DNA from: JBFEYJ01 sp041546305
GTDB lineage: Bacteria; Pseudomonadota; Gammaproteobacteria; Thiohalomonadales; Thiohalomonadaceae
NCBI GenBank assembly: GCA_041546305.1
Contig: JBFEWO010000041.1
Coordinates: 1-19,373, forward strand
Direction of reading: 5' to 3'
Length of the DNA stretch: 19,373 nucleotides
Part shown: positions 8,114-15,075 of the stretch, in pieces
Position numbering within the stretch: position 1 is the first letter of the stretch
Layout of the letters: every line of letters starts with the position of its first letter
Translations under genes and position numbers: made by a program
The notes under the pieces: generated by a model
What the model saw: the letters and a program-made list of their open reading frames with translations, nothing else
The model's database searches: none
What the model was told of the DNA's origin: nothing

Positions 8114-8129
8114 AGTAGTATTCATTTCA
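8106..8129. repeat. 9-bp perfect stem-loop between convergent genes
   Basis: TGAAATGAA (8106-8114) and TTCATTTCA (8121-8129) pair perfectly around a 6-nt loop. The stem includes the stop codon of the small membrane protein and lies 58 nt past the response regulator stop. It is AT-rich with no U-tract, so it may be a 3'-end stability element or weak bidirectional terminator. Confidence 0.4.
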
Positions 8130-8186
8130 GAGCAGCCACGTACTATTCACGCTAATACGAGCCAAAGGTGCATAGCACCACAAGTG

Positions 8187-8831
8187 TTATTGATCGAGGA
8201 TGCCCATCTTCGAGGCGGCGATCGCTGCCTCGGCACGACTTGTAATATTGAGCTTACTGTAAATACTCTTGACCTGGGTGGCGACGGTGTTTCTGGTCAC
8301 TCCCAGTGTCTCGGCGGTCACGCTGAGACTGAGTCCCTGGGCGATTAACGATAATACCTGCAGCTCGCGCTGCGACAGGCTCTCAACAGAAACGCTCGCA
8401 TCTTCGCCCTTCTGCGAGGCGAAATAGCTCATCATTCGCTGAGAAATAGCTGGAGAGAGGGGAGGTTCCCCCTTCATGATTCCCTGCAACAATCGGCAGA
8501 TTTCCTCCTTGCGCTGTTCCTTAAGGATATAACCCTTGGCCCCTGCCCGCAGCGAGGGAAAAAGATGTTCATCATCATCATAGATTGTCGTCACCACACT
8601 TACGGTTGCAGGAGTCTCGCGATTAATCCGCTCGATGATCTCGAGCCCACTACCGTCAGGCAGATTGAGGTCGATCAATGCTACCTCAGGGCTCCCTTGA
8701 TCCAGCAGGCCTTTTGCCTCTTCCACGTTCGAGGCAATTCGTACCTCTATTCCCGGAAAGGCCATTTCCAGCGCATCACGTAACCACTGCTGGGCTGATA
8801 GATGATCCTCAAGAATAAATCCGCTCTTCAT
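8187..8831 (-). CDS. LuxR/NarL-family response regulator
   Basis: A 214-residue two-component regulator: receiver domain (about 1-120) and LuxR-type helix-turn-helix (about 148-210). Acidic pocket residues Glu8-Asp9, phospho-acceptor Asp54 (in ALIDLNLPDG), Thr81/82 and Lys104 (GYILKE) are all in place, so it should accept phosphate. The DNA-binding domain has SQRELQVLSLIAQGLS and the TRNTVATQVKSIYSKLNI recognition helix. I chose ATG 8831, which has GGAGCAGG just upstream; a TTG at 8849 would add six residues before the receiver. It overlaps the kinase gene by 23 nt, implying coupled translation and a cognate pair. The regulon cannot be read from sequence. Confidence 0.93.
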   Translation of the reverse strand: MKSGFILEDHLSAQQWLRDALEMAFPGIEVRIASNVEEAKGLLDQGSPEVALIDLNLPDGSGLEIIERINRETPATVSVVTTIYDDDEHLFPSLRAGAKGYILKEQRKEEICRLLQGIMKGEPPLSPAISQRMMSYFASQKGEDASVSVESLSQRELQVLSLIAQGLSLSVTAETLGVTRNTVATQVKSIYSKLNITSRAEAAIAASKMGILDQ

Positions 8832-10995
8832 TTTCAACCTGCTCCCCAAATGGAATCGTGATCACCACGGTGTAGCCGCCAAGCAGTGACTCTTCTCCCA
8901 GTCGCCATTCGGCTGAACCTCCCAACTCCCTGGCGCGTGACTGGATATTGCTCATCCCTCTACCGGGTTTATGCGCCGTTTTCTCGTCGAGACGCGCATG
9001 GTTATTACTTATATATAACCTAATCTGAGCCGGACTCTGCTCGATATCGATCTGCAGCGTATCGGTATCGCTATGACGCAAGGCATTGGTGACCGCCTCC
9101 CTGACAATGCGTACCAGATTTGACTGCTGTCTCGGCTCAAGCACGCAATCACTGAGGTTACCGGTCGAGTTCCACAACAGTTTCATCTCCCGCGCATTAC
9201 AGCGCTGCAATGTCTCCCGGTGCATTTCACCCAACGAATGACTCAGTGAATAATGAGCGTGTTCCAGATTGCGTATCACATCGCGGAGTTCCTGCAATGT
9301 TTCCCGGGCAACATCCGCCTGCTGTTCACTCTCTGCGCTGTAGACCAATGTAAGCACTTTGGCGCCCACATCATCATGCAGATCTCGCGCCAGTCGGCGT
9401 CGCTCCTCGAGCACCCCATCATTGAAGGCCTGGCGGAAACTTTGAATTCGGTTAAACAGAATGTGTAACGCCTCGGCAAGATGCCTGTCTTCGTCGTTGA
9501 ACAGCCGGCTGCCCCGGTCCGCATAGATAAGTTTCTGTCCACGGATCTCGCCCAGAGGAGGGAGGATGAGCGAGCTTCCTTCCGGGCCAATCGTTACCCG
9601 TGTTGCATCCTTATCGGTCGGCTCGATACTGAGCGGAGCAAAAATGTATTGCAGCAGTTGTGTCCATTCCCGCGGCAATTCGCTCGGTCTGGTATTTAGC
9701 ACGGTGGTAAGGAGGCTGGGCAGCAACTCACGATAATCAATACTTCGCCGGTAGTGCCACGAAAACCGTCGCCACAGGATTTGGCGCAGTGGAAAGTAGA
9801 GCCATCCGGCCAAGGCCAACGCGGTAGCCAGCGCGAGGTGGTTATTAAGCTCCAGCAGGCTAATTAGCAACCCATCGAGAGCGATCACCACAATCCCGCC
9901 AAGAAACCAGAACCAGCCGGTAATCACCCAACGATCAAGGTTAAACAGCCGATAGCGGGTAATGCCCAGGGCAATACCCAGGTAGACCGTCAGTAGAATC
10001 CCCCAGCCCAGACTCTGGCTAATCGCAGTCTCCAAACCCAAGACCAGGGGCAGGGTGTGTAGCCCCAGGTAGAGCGATGTCCCAGTCAGCCACGCCAGCA
10101 AGAACCACTTGAGAATTGCACGCTGTACCGGCTGAGTACGTGTTGCACGCCACTGGATGAGCGCCAGTGAAAGCGTGACCAGCAGCCCGGTAAGAATTGG
10201 CAGACGCATTACCAGGTCCAGACTCTCGAACACCTGCAGCACATTGAGCACCCAGCAAAACATGTAGTAGCCGATAAACACCGGCCCGAGCGGAAATCGA
10301 TGGATCCGTTGTGGGTAGTACCAGAGGATACTGATGAATGGACCTGCAAAAATTAACGAACCGAGCTGATTAGTGATCGACAGCAGATAGAACAAATCAC
10401 CGTCGAGAGCCAGTTCCCGTGTACTGTAGATAGCTGCGGTACTGGAGGCGATCAGGAGACCAAACCCGGTCAGGGCATAATAGAATGTCACCCGCTCACG
10501 TGGGCGAAAGGCCAGTACACTCATCCCGGCCATAAACACGATGCCGCCGCAGGCAAGCTGATACCAGAAAAGCAGAGGCAGTGAACTGAGCGGTCGGTGG
10601 GGCGGCAGCGAGAGCATCTCGACCCTGCCATCCTCCAGCTCCAACGCGACCTGCGACTGCGTCAGCCCGCGGTACAAGGCACTTTGTCTGGCGAGAAAGG
10701 CGTTGTAGTCGCGATAGGCCGAAAGAGCATCCGGTTCCTCCATGAGATCACCCGCTTCAAGGGCGATTCCACTACCCAGAATTCGATTCACCCCCTCTCC
10801 CGGCTGCAATTTGTCCGTCGCGGGCCCGGCGTCATCCACCTCGAGAATAACGAGTGACTGTCCATCCGAGGCAGAGCCGAGAGTCAATCCAAGCCAGGGA
10901 ATGTCTGTCGCCAGGTAGCTGGCAAAGGCAATAACGCCGAGCAGGAACAGCGCGCTGAAGGAGATGATCTTCTGAGGGGCTAGCAGGGACTTCAT
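8809..10995 (-). CDS. Membrane sensor histidine kinase, NarL/ComP-like, with PDZ-like sensor segment
   Basis: A 728-residue sensor kinase for the overlapping response regulator. Order: N-terminal helix (about 11-30); an extracytoplasmic segment (about 31-138) whose start resembles a PDZ fold (VILEVDDAGPATDKLQPGEGV); roughly eight to nine membrane helices (about 140-405); a cytoplasmic linker (about 420-515); and the HisKA_3 core with the phospho-acceptor His540 in RRRLARDLHDD. The ATPase domain has an N-box (REAVTNALRHS, Asn637) and a glycine-rich GRGMSNIQ segment (678-685). The G1 position reads ISNNH (662-666) where an Asp-x-Gly is expected, which may impair ATP binding. The overall plan recalls Bacillus ComP, but no pheromone gene is nearby. 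ATG 10995 has no strong Shine-Dalgarno. Family is firm; signal unknown. Confidence 0.9.
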   Translation of the reverse strand: MKSLLAPQKIISFSALFLLGVIAFASYLATDIPWLGLTLGSASDGQSLVILEVDDAGPATDKLQPGEGVNRILGSGIALEAGDLMEEPDALSAYRDYNAFLARQSALYRGLTQSQVALELEDGRVEMLSLPPHRPLSSLPLLFWYQLACGGIVFMAGMSVLAFRPRERVTFYYALTGFGLLIASSTAAIYSTRELALDGDLFYLLSITNQLGSLIFAGPFISILWYYPQRIHRFPLGPVFIGYYMFCWVLNVLQVFESLDLVMRLPILTGLLVTLSLALIQWRATRTQPVQRAILKWFLLAWLTGTSLYLGLHTLPLVLGLETAISQSLGWGILLTVYLGIALGITRYRLFNLDRWVITGWFWFLGGIVVIALDGLLISLLELNNHLALATALALAGWLYFPLRQILWRRFSWHYRRSIDYRELLPSLLTTVLNTRPSELPREWTQLLQYIFAPLSIEPTDKDATRVTIGPEGSSLILPPLGEIRGQKLIYADRGSRLFNDEDRHLAEALHILFNRIQSFRQAFNDGVLEERRRLARDLHDDVGAKVLTLVYSAESEQQADVARETLQELRDVIRNLEHAHYSLSHSLGEMHRETLQRCNAREMKLLWNSTGNLSDCVLEPRQQSNLVRIVREAVTNALRHSDTDTLQIDIEQSPAQIRLYISNNHARLDEKTAHKPGRGMSNIQSRARELGGSAEWRLGEESLLGGYTVVITIPFGEQVENEERIYS

Positions 10996-11173
10996 CTTGG
11001 GTTCGTCCGGGATGTCCGGTTTATTTTTTTGTGCCTTCGGTGCTAATTACAGCAGATGCAGAAAAAAGCCGGGCACTTTTTATTTATTCTTATTTTTATA
11101 TTATTGCTGTTTTTTAACACTATTCATTACCGATAGCAACGATATGCCGTGAAGAACTGGCTTGATGACTGAC
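10996..11173. promoter_or_regulatory. AT-rich upstream region of the kinase–regulator operon
   Basis: The region between the kinase start and the upstream terminator holds no gene. Positions about 11077-11117 are almost pure A/T in an otherwise GC-rich window, as expected for promoter UP-element DNA. On the minus strand TATAAA and TAATAT candidates for a -10 are present without a convincing -35. A direct repeat CCGGAC-ATC-CCGGAC (minus strand, 11005-11019) lies 10-24 nt before the start codon and could be a regulator site. Confidence 0.4.
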
Positions 11174-11199
11174 AATAAAAAAGCGGGCAAGGCCCGCTT
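11174..11199 (-). terminator. Intrinsic terminator after the DUF971/unknown gene pair
   Basis: On the minus strand an 8-bp perfect stem (AAGCGGGC/GCCCGCTT, 3-nt loop CTT) is followed by a T-rich run (TTTTTTATT). It lies 22 nt past the stop of the gene ending at 11222, a textbook rho-independent terminator. Confidence 0.88.
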
Positions 11200-11221
11200 C
11201 AATTGCTCAATCCGTTTAGTG

Positions 11222-11896
11222 TCAGCAGCAATCGTTCTCAAGATGCTCGATGATCGACTCCAGATTTTCCCAGGCCTCCGGCAGCTCATAGCCTTGCTGC
11301 CGTCGCTCCGATAGCAGGAGTTCGGCATCTTTGCGGATGGCCAGCAGTTGCGCGGGCTCGAACATCCACAAGACCGCCTCCAGCTCATCCTCCTCTGCCT
11401 GCAACAAGGTAGGGATCAGCTCTTCCTGGGTGATCGGCGTATCCGGACGCATCAGGTCGGAGATGAGCGGGTACTCCATCAGACAAAAGTGCTGCTGGCG
11501 TGCCAGCTCCTCCTGCTCCAATTCCATGCGCGCTATCGGGTCATCGGCGGCCGCCTGCCACACGGCATTCATCACCACGTCGATCAGTCGCCGAAGTGCC
11601 TGCTTGTGCTCGCCACAGTTGCCACCCAGGCCACTGCAGCGGGCATAAAGCTGATCCAGTCTCGAGCGCAGCTCAAGCACCACCTCACTCTCCACATTGG
11701 CGTCCAGGTTGATTGCCTGCTGTATCACCCGTGCCATGTCGGTCTGGAATCGTCGCATCTCCTCACTATCTAACCGGCGCGCCTCGTCATAGGCATCCGA
11801 TGGAAACCGGGGAGTGGGGGTACCGAACAGAGGATTGCTGTCCTTACGTCTCAAATGACGCTCGTACATGCCCACGAAAGTACTGCATTCGTTCAT
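11222..11896 (-). CDS. Conserved-looking protein of unknown function with cysteine-rich features
   Basis: I do not recognise this family. Starting at ATG 11896 it has 224 residues, is acidic, largely helical by composition, and has no signal peptide or membrane helix. Visible features: an N-terminal segment MNECSTFVGMYERHLRR, a CSGLGGNCGEHK segment (two cysteines and a histidine), a central HFCLMEYP, and a double cysteine at the very C-terminus (ENDCC). These could bind metal or be redox-active, which is inference only. The frame is open upstream: GTG at 11935 has a GAGAGAC sequence before it, and an ATG at 12013 would overlap the DUF971 gene by 61 nt. The start is therefore uncertain. It sits 56 nt after the DUF971 gene and is closed by a strong terminator, suggesting the two are co-transcribed. 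Confidence 0.7.
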   Translation of the reverse strand: MNECSTFVGMYERHLRRKDSNPLFGTPTPRFPSDAYDEARRLDSEEMRRFQTDMARVIQQAINLDANVESEVVLELRSRLDQLYARCSGLGGNCGEHKQALRRLIDVVMNAVWQAAADDPIARMELEQEELARQQHFCLMEYPLISDLMRPDTPITQEELIPTLLQAEEDELEAVLWMFEPAQLLAIRKDAELLLSERRQQGYELPEAWENLESIIEHLENDCC

Positions 11897-11952
11897 GGCG
11901 TTGTTACCGGTTAATGCGGTTATTTTCTCAAACACTGCAACGTCTCTCGGGC

Positions 11953-12324
11953 TTAACCGATATTCTTTCTCTGATGCCCAGCCTCTTCGAGGCGACTCAG
12001 ATAATCCGCCCAATGGCTGTCATAGTTCTGCCCCAGGTCATAGAGGTAATTCCAGGTAAAGAGTCCGCTCTTGTGCTTGTCATCGAAGAAAATCTTCAGC
12101 GCATACTGACCAATCTGCTGCATATCAGTAATATTGACCGACTCCTTGCCCACCTGCAGCACAGCCCCCTCGTTATGGTGGCCCTGCACTTCTGCCGAGG
12201 GGGAGTAGACCCGCAGGTACTCGCAGGGCAGCTCGAAGCGGGCGCCGTCATCGAACAGGATTTCCAGTACCCGCCGCTTGCTATGCAGGTTGATCTCGAC
12301 AGGTAGATGATGCGCTGCGCTCAT
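11953..12324 (-). CDS. DUF971 / gamma-butyrobetaine hydroxylase-like N-terminal domain protein
   Basis: A 123-residue small protein whose whole length is the GBBH-like N-terminal (DUF971) domain. It shows an initial LHSKRRVLEILFDDGARFELPCEYLRV segment in parts (residues about 13-39), SAEVQGH, and a C-terminal YALKIFFDDKHKSGLFTW block. In larger proteins this domain carries a zinc site near the N-terminus of an oxygenase; the free-standing bacterial form has no established catalytic role, and I assign none. ATG 12324 has GTGGAG about 8 nt upstream, better than a start 30 codons earlier at 12414. From memory this gene often follows hslVU in other gammaproteobacteria; here it follows xerC by 169 nt with no hslVU between. 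Confidence 0.88.
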   Translation of the reverse strand: MSAAHHLPVEINLHSKRRVLEILFDDGARFELPCEYLRVYSPSAEVQGHHNEGAVLQVGKESVNITDMQQIGQYALKIFFDDKHKSGLFTWNYLYDLGQNYDSHWADYLSRLEEAGHQRKNIG

Positions 12325-12493
12325 GAATTGGACTCCACTAGGCCGGCTATAGGTATTGAGGACTCTCTTGCCGTTGAATGCTATATGGGGACACAACGGG
12401 AAAATTGAAAGCATCCACCACTCTTCCGATGAAAGAAAAGTCCATTATTCAAGATGTTGGATTTCTCATGGTTTGGGCCGCCTGGCCCGAAGA
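12325..12493. other. Spacer between xerC and the DUF971 gene
   Basis: 169 nt without a supported gene. A hairpin GGGCC (12475-12479) / GGCCC (12484-12488), extendable to about 7 bp with a G-U pair, lies just past the xerC stop. It lacks a U-tract, so it is a weak terminator candidate at most. A promoter for the DUF971 gene probably lies here, but I see no convincing -35/-10 pair. Confidence 0.35.
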
Positions 12494-13399
12494 TCAACCC
12501 TTGCGCTTTCGCGCACGGGGATGGGCCTGGTCGTAAACCTTGGCCAGGTGCTGGAAATCGAGGTGGGTGTAGATCTGGGTGGTAGCAATATCCGCATGGC
12601 CGAGCAGCTCCTGCACAGCACGCAGATCACCGCTGGACTCCAGGATATGGCTGGCAAAGGAGTGACGCAGCATGTGGGGGTGAACGCGCGTATTCAGCCC
12701 CTGCTGTTGCGCCCACTGGCGCAGCCGCTGCTGCACATTGCGCGGTGAAATGCGCCGGCCACTCTGGCTAACGAAGAGCGCCGGCTCTTCCAGTGGCGCC
12801 AGTTGTCCGCGGACCTTGAGCCAGTCGGCCAGCGCCACGAGTGCTGCCCGTCCGACCGGCACCACCCGGGTCTTGCCACCCTTGCCTGTGATTCGCACGG
12901 TAGCATCAGCGCGATCAATGCTATCGGTATCGAGCGAGACCAGTTCGGCGAGTCGCAGGCCGGAGGAGTAGATCATCTCCATGATCGCCCGGTCACGCCG
13001 TGCCAGGGGGCCATCCACGGTGATCGCCAACAGCGCACCGGTCTGGTCCACGTCCAGCGCCTTCGGCAGGCGCTTCTCCGCCTTGGGAGCGGGCACATCG
13101 AGTGCCGGATTGTTGCCCACCACCCGCTCTCGGAGCAGGTAGTTGTAAAAACTCCTAATCGCCGAGAGTTCCCGCTGCAGACTACGCCCGCCGATCCCCT
13201 TGCGGTGACGCCAGGCGACATAGCTGCGCACACCGAACGCATCCAGCGCAGCCCAATCGGCCACGCCTGCACTATCGCAGTATTCCTGCAGGCGGGTGAG
13301 ATCGCGCCGGTAATTTTCCAGGGTATGGGCAGAGAGGCGTCGCTCGTGATGGAGATAGCCAAAGAACCGCTCCAGCCAGCCGAGTGCCGTCTCCTGCAC
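12494..13399 (-). CDS. xerC: Tyrosine recombinase XerC
   Basis: Site-specific recombinase that, with XerD, resolves chromosome dimers at dif in the cytoplasm. The 301 residues comprise an N-terminal SAM-like core-binding domain (about 1-90) and a catalytic domain (about 110-295). All catalytic residues are present: Arg149 (SGLRLAEL), Lys173 (TGKGGK), His242 and Arg245 (HMLRHSF), His268 (LLGHADI) and Tyr277 (QIYTHLD), in spacing matching E. coli XerC. The start is GTG at 13399, two nucleotides after the DUF484 stop, so it is probably translated by coupling. Placement after dapF and DUF484 identifies it as the housekeeping xerC, not a phage or integron integrase. A mobile-element role is unlikely. 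Confidence 0.96.
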   Translation of the reverse strand: MQETALGWLERFFGYLHHERRLSAHTLENYRRDLTRLQEYCDSAGVADWAALDAFGVRSYVAWRHRKGIGGRSLQRELSAIRSFYNYLLRERVVGNNPALDVPAPKAEKRLPKALDVDQTGALLAITVDGPLARRDRAIMEMIYSSGLRLAELVSLDTDSIDRADATVRITGKGGKTRVVPVGRAALVALADWLKVRGQLAPLEEPALFVSQSGRRISPRNVQQRLRQWAQQQGLNTRVHPHMLRHSFASHILESSGDLRAVQELLGHADIATTQIYTHLDFQHLAKVYDQAHPRARKRKG

Positions 13400-13401
13400 G
13401 A

Positions 13402-14103
13402 TTACTGTCCCAGGTGGGCGCGAAAGATGCGGTTCATCACCGCCCCAAGATGCGAGACGAAAACCGTACCCATCTCCGGATGATAGCGCTTGGGATCGAT
13501 GCTGCCGATGGCCAACATCCCAAGGCAGGGAGCGGACTCATCAGGTTCGCACAGCGGGATCACTACCGCTGAGGCGATCTCCTGGCCGCCCTTGCCAAAC
13601 AGCAATTCGGTCTGCTCGGGCTTGAAGTGGCCGCAGACGGTGCGACGGCCGCCAATTACTGTTTCCAGTGCCCTGAGTCGGGAATCATCCCGGTCAATGC
13701 TTTCCTTGCGTCCGGGGCAGTCGAACAACAGCAACTCAACGGCGTCGGCATGAAAATCCTCCCGCAGGGCTTCCCGGACATAGTTCACCGCCTCATCGAT
13801 GTCATCTGCATCGATGAGCTGAAGGATCATTGCCTGAAAGCGTTGCATCAGGGATTCATTGGTGCGGGCGGCAATCGTCAAATGCTGCAATTGCTGCTTG
13901 AGTTGCTGCTTTTGTTCGCGAATGAGGCCAACCTGGCGTTCGATTAGCGAGATGGCTTGGCCTGTCTCGTGGTGCGGAATGGTCAGCTCTTCCAGCAGAT
14001 ATTCATGACGGGAAAAAAAATCCGGGTGGCTGCGCAGGAACTCGGCCACCTCATGTTCCTTGATCTCCCCTTCGGTGTTCGTCGCCCCGCTTTTTTCTGT
14101 CAT
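13402..14103 (-). CDS. DUF484 family protein (GAF-like)
   Basis: A 233-residue cytoplasmic protein of the DUF484 family, routinely found between dapF and xerC in gammaproteobacteria. Seen: the N-terminal VAEFLRSHPDFFSRH segment typical of the family, a glutamine-rich coiled-coil stretch (about residues 60-90), and a GAF-like C-terminal half ending with GMLAIGSIDPKRYHPEMGTVF in outline. No catalytic residues are known for the family and the role is undefined. ATG 14103 overlaps the dapF stop (ATGA, 4 nt), indicating translational coupling; an upstream extension to 14175 lies entirely within dapF and is rejected. An eight-base T run on the coding strand (14013-14020 as A on plus) encodes Phe-Phe in the N-terminal motif. 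Confidence 0.92.
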   Translation of the reverse strand: MTEKSGATNTEGEIKEHEVAEFLRSHPDFFSRHEYLLEELTIPHHETGQAISLIERQVGLIREQKQQLKQQLQHLTIAARTNESLMQRFQAMILQLIDADDIDEAVNYVREALREDFHADAVELLLFDCPGRKESIDRDDSRLRALETVIGGRRTVCGHFKPEQTELLFGKGGQEIASAVVIPLCEPDESAPCLGMLAIGSIDPKRYHPEMGTVFVSHLGAVMNRIFRAHLGQ

Positions 14104-14930
14104 AACTCGATTGTCCCCTCGAATACACGTGTTGCCGGACCGATCATCCACAGGTCCTCCCCTTCTCCAGCCCACCGAATGACCAAATCCCCTCCCGGCA
14201 GGCTCACCCTGACCTCCTCGCCAAGCAAACCCCAGCGCCGCCCCACGGCCACCGCCGCACAGGCCCCGGTCCCACAGGCCAAAGTCTCGGCCGCGCCGCG
14301 CTCGTAGACCCGCAAACGGATATACCCGCTGTCGAGCACCTGCATAAAGCCCACATTCACCCGTTCGGGAAAACGGGGATGCGATTCCAGCTTTGGTCCA
14401 AGCTCCTGTACCGGGGCGCGATCGAGATCCTCCACCTGCAATACCGCATGGGGATTTCCCATGGAAACCGCGCCGATGTTCAGCGAATCCCCGTCGACCT
14501 CCAGGTCGTAAACCAGCTGCGGCTGTTCCGCAAGAAATGGCAGGCTTTGTGGCGTAAAGTCGGGCTTGCCCATGTTCACTCGCACCAGACCGTCCGGTTC
14601 GATATAGAGGGTGATAATACCCGAGGCGGTCTCCACCACAATGGCATCCTTGTCGGTGAGCCCCTCATCGCGCACAAAACGGGCAAAGCAGCGCGCGCCG
14701 TTGCCGCACTGCTGCACCTCGGAACCGTCGGCATTAAAGATACGGTAACGAAAATCGACCCCCGGCTGCTGTGCCGTCTCCACCAGCAACAGCTGGTCAC
14801 AGCCGACACCAAAGCGACGGTCGGCAAGAAAGCGCACCTGCTCCGGTGAAAGAGTCACAGCCTGGTTAATGGCATCGAACACGACAAAGTCGTTGCCAAG
14901 GCCGTGCATTTTTGTGAATTTTAATGGCAT
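14100..14930 (-). CDS. dapF: Diaminopimelate epimerase
   Basis: Converts LL-diaminopimelate to meso-diaminopimelate in the lysine and peptidoglycan precursor pathway, by a cofactor-independent two-base mechanism. The 276-residue length is standard. Both catalytic cysteines are present in their signatures: Cys75 in QQCGNGARC and Cys219 in LACGTGACA. The N-terminus MPLKFTKMHGLGNDF is the invariant DapF start, fixing ATG 14930; the ribosome-binding site is weak. SMGNPHAV and NVGFMQV blocks are also typical. It is the first gene of the dapF–DUF484–xerC block. In pseudomonads a lysA gene precedes dapF; here the upstream neighbour is a glucan phosphorylase 145 nt away on the same strand. Confidence 0.97.
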   Translation of the reverse strand: MPLKFTKMHGLGNDFVVFDAINQAVTLSPEQVRFLADRRFGVGCDQLLLVETAQQPGVDFRYRIFNADGSEVQQCGNGARCFARFVRDEGLTDKDAIVVETASGIITLYIEPDGLVRVNMGKPDFTPQSLPFLAEQPQLVYDLEVDGDSLNIGAVSMGNPHAVLQVEDLDRAPVQELGPKLESHPRFPERVNVGFMQVLDSGYIRLRVYERGAAETLACGTGACAAVAVGRRWGLLGEEVRVSLPGGDLVIRWAGEGEDLWMIGPATRVFEGTIEL

Positions 14931-15000
14931 GTCAGTAGCTTATCGACTGACAGGCAAAATGAAAAGCGTGACGATGAGGAGCCTCGTAACTTATTCTGGC

Positions 15001-15014
15001 GACCGGCCCCGGTC
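15001..15014. repeat. GC-rich palindrome between the glucan phosphorylase gene and dapF
   Basis: GACCGGCCCCGGTC is a perfect palindrome apart from its centre, able to form a 5-bp stem with a 4-nt loop. It lies 62 nt after the phosphorylase stop and 70 nt before dapF. With no U-tract on the minus strand it is at best a weak terminator. The rest of the 145-nt spacer shows nothing clear. Confidence 0.3.
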
Positions 15015-15075
15015 ATTATTCGTAACCCCCCAGTTGCGGCCAGTGATGTCTGTTCCTCCAGTTCACAAGGTTCTT

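Noticed and set aside
12494..13399. Tyrosine recombinase as a sign of an integrated element
   Set aside because: Its position after dapF and DUF484, and its residue spacing, match housekeeping XerC; no att repeats or phage genes nearby.
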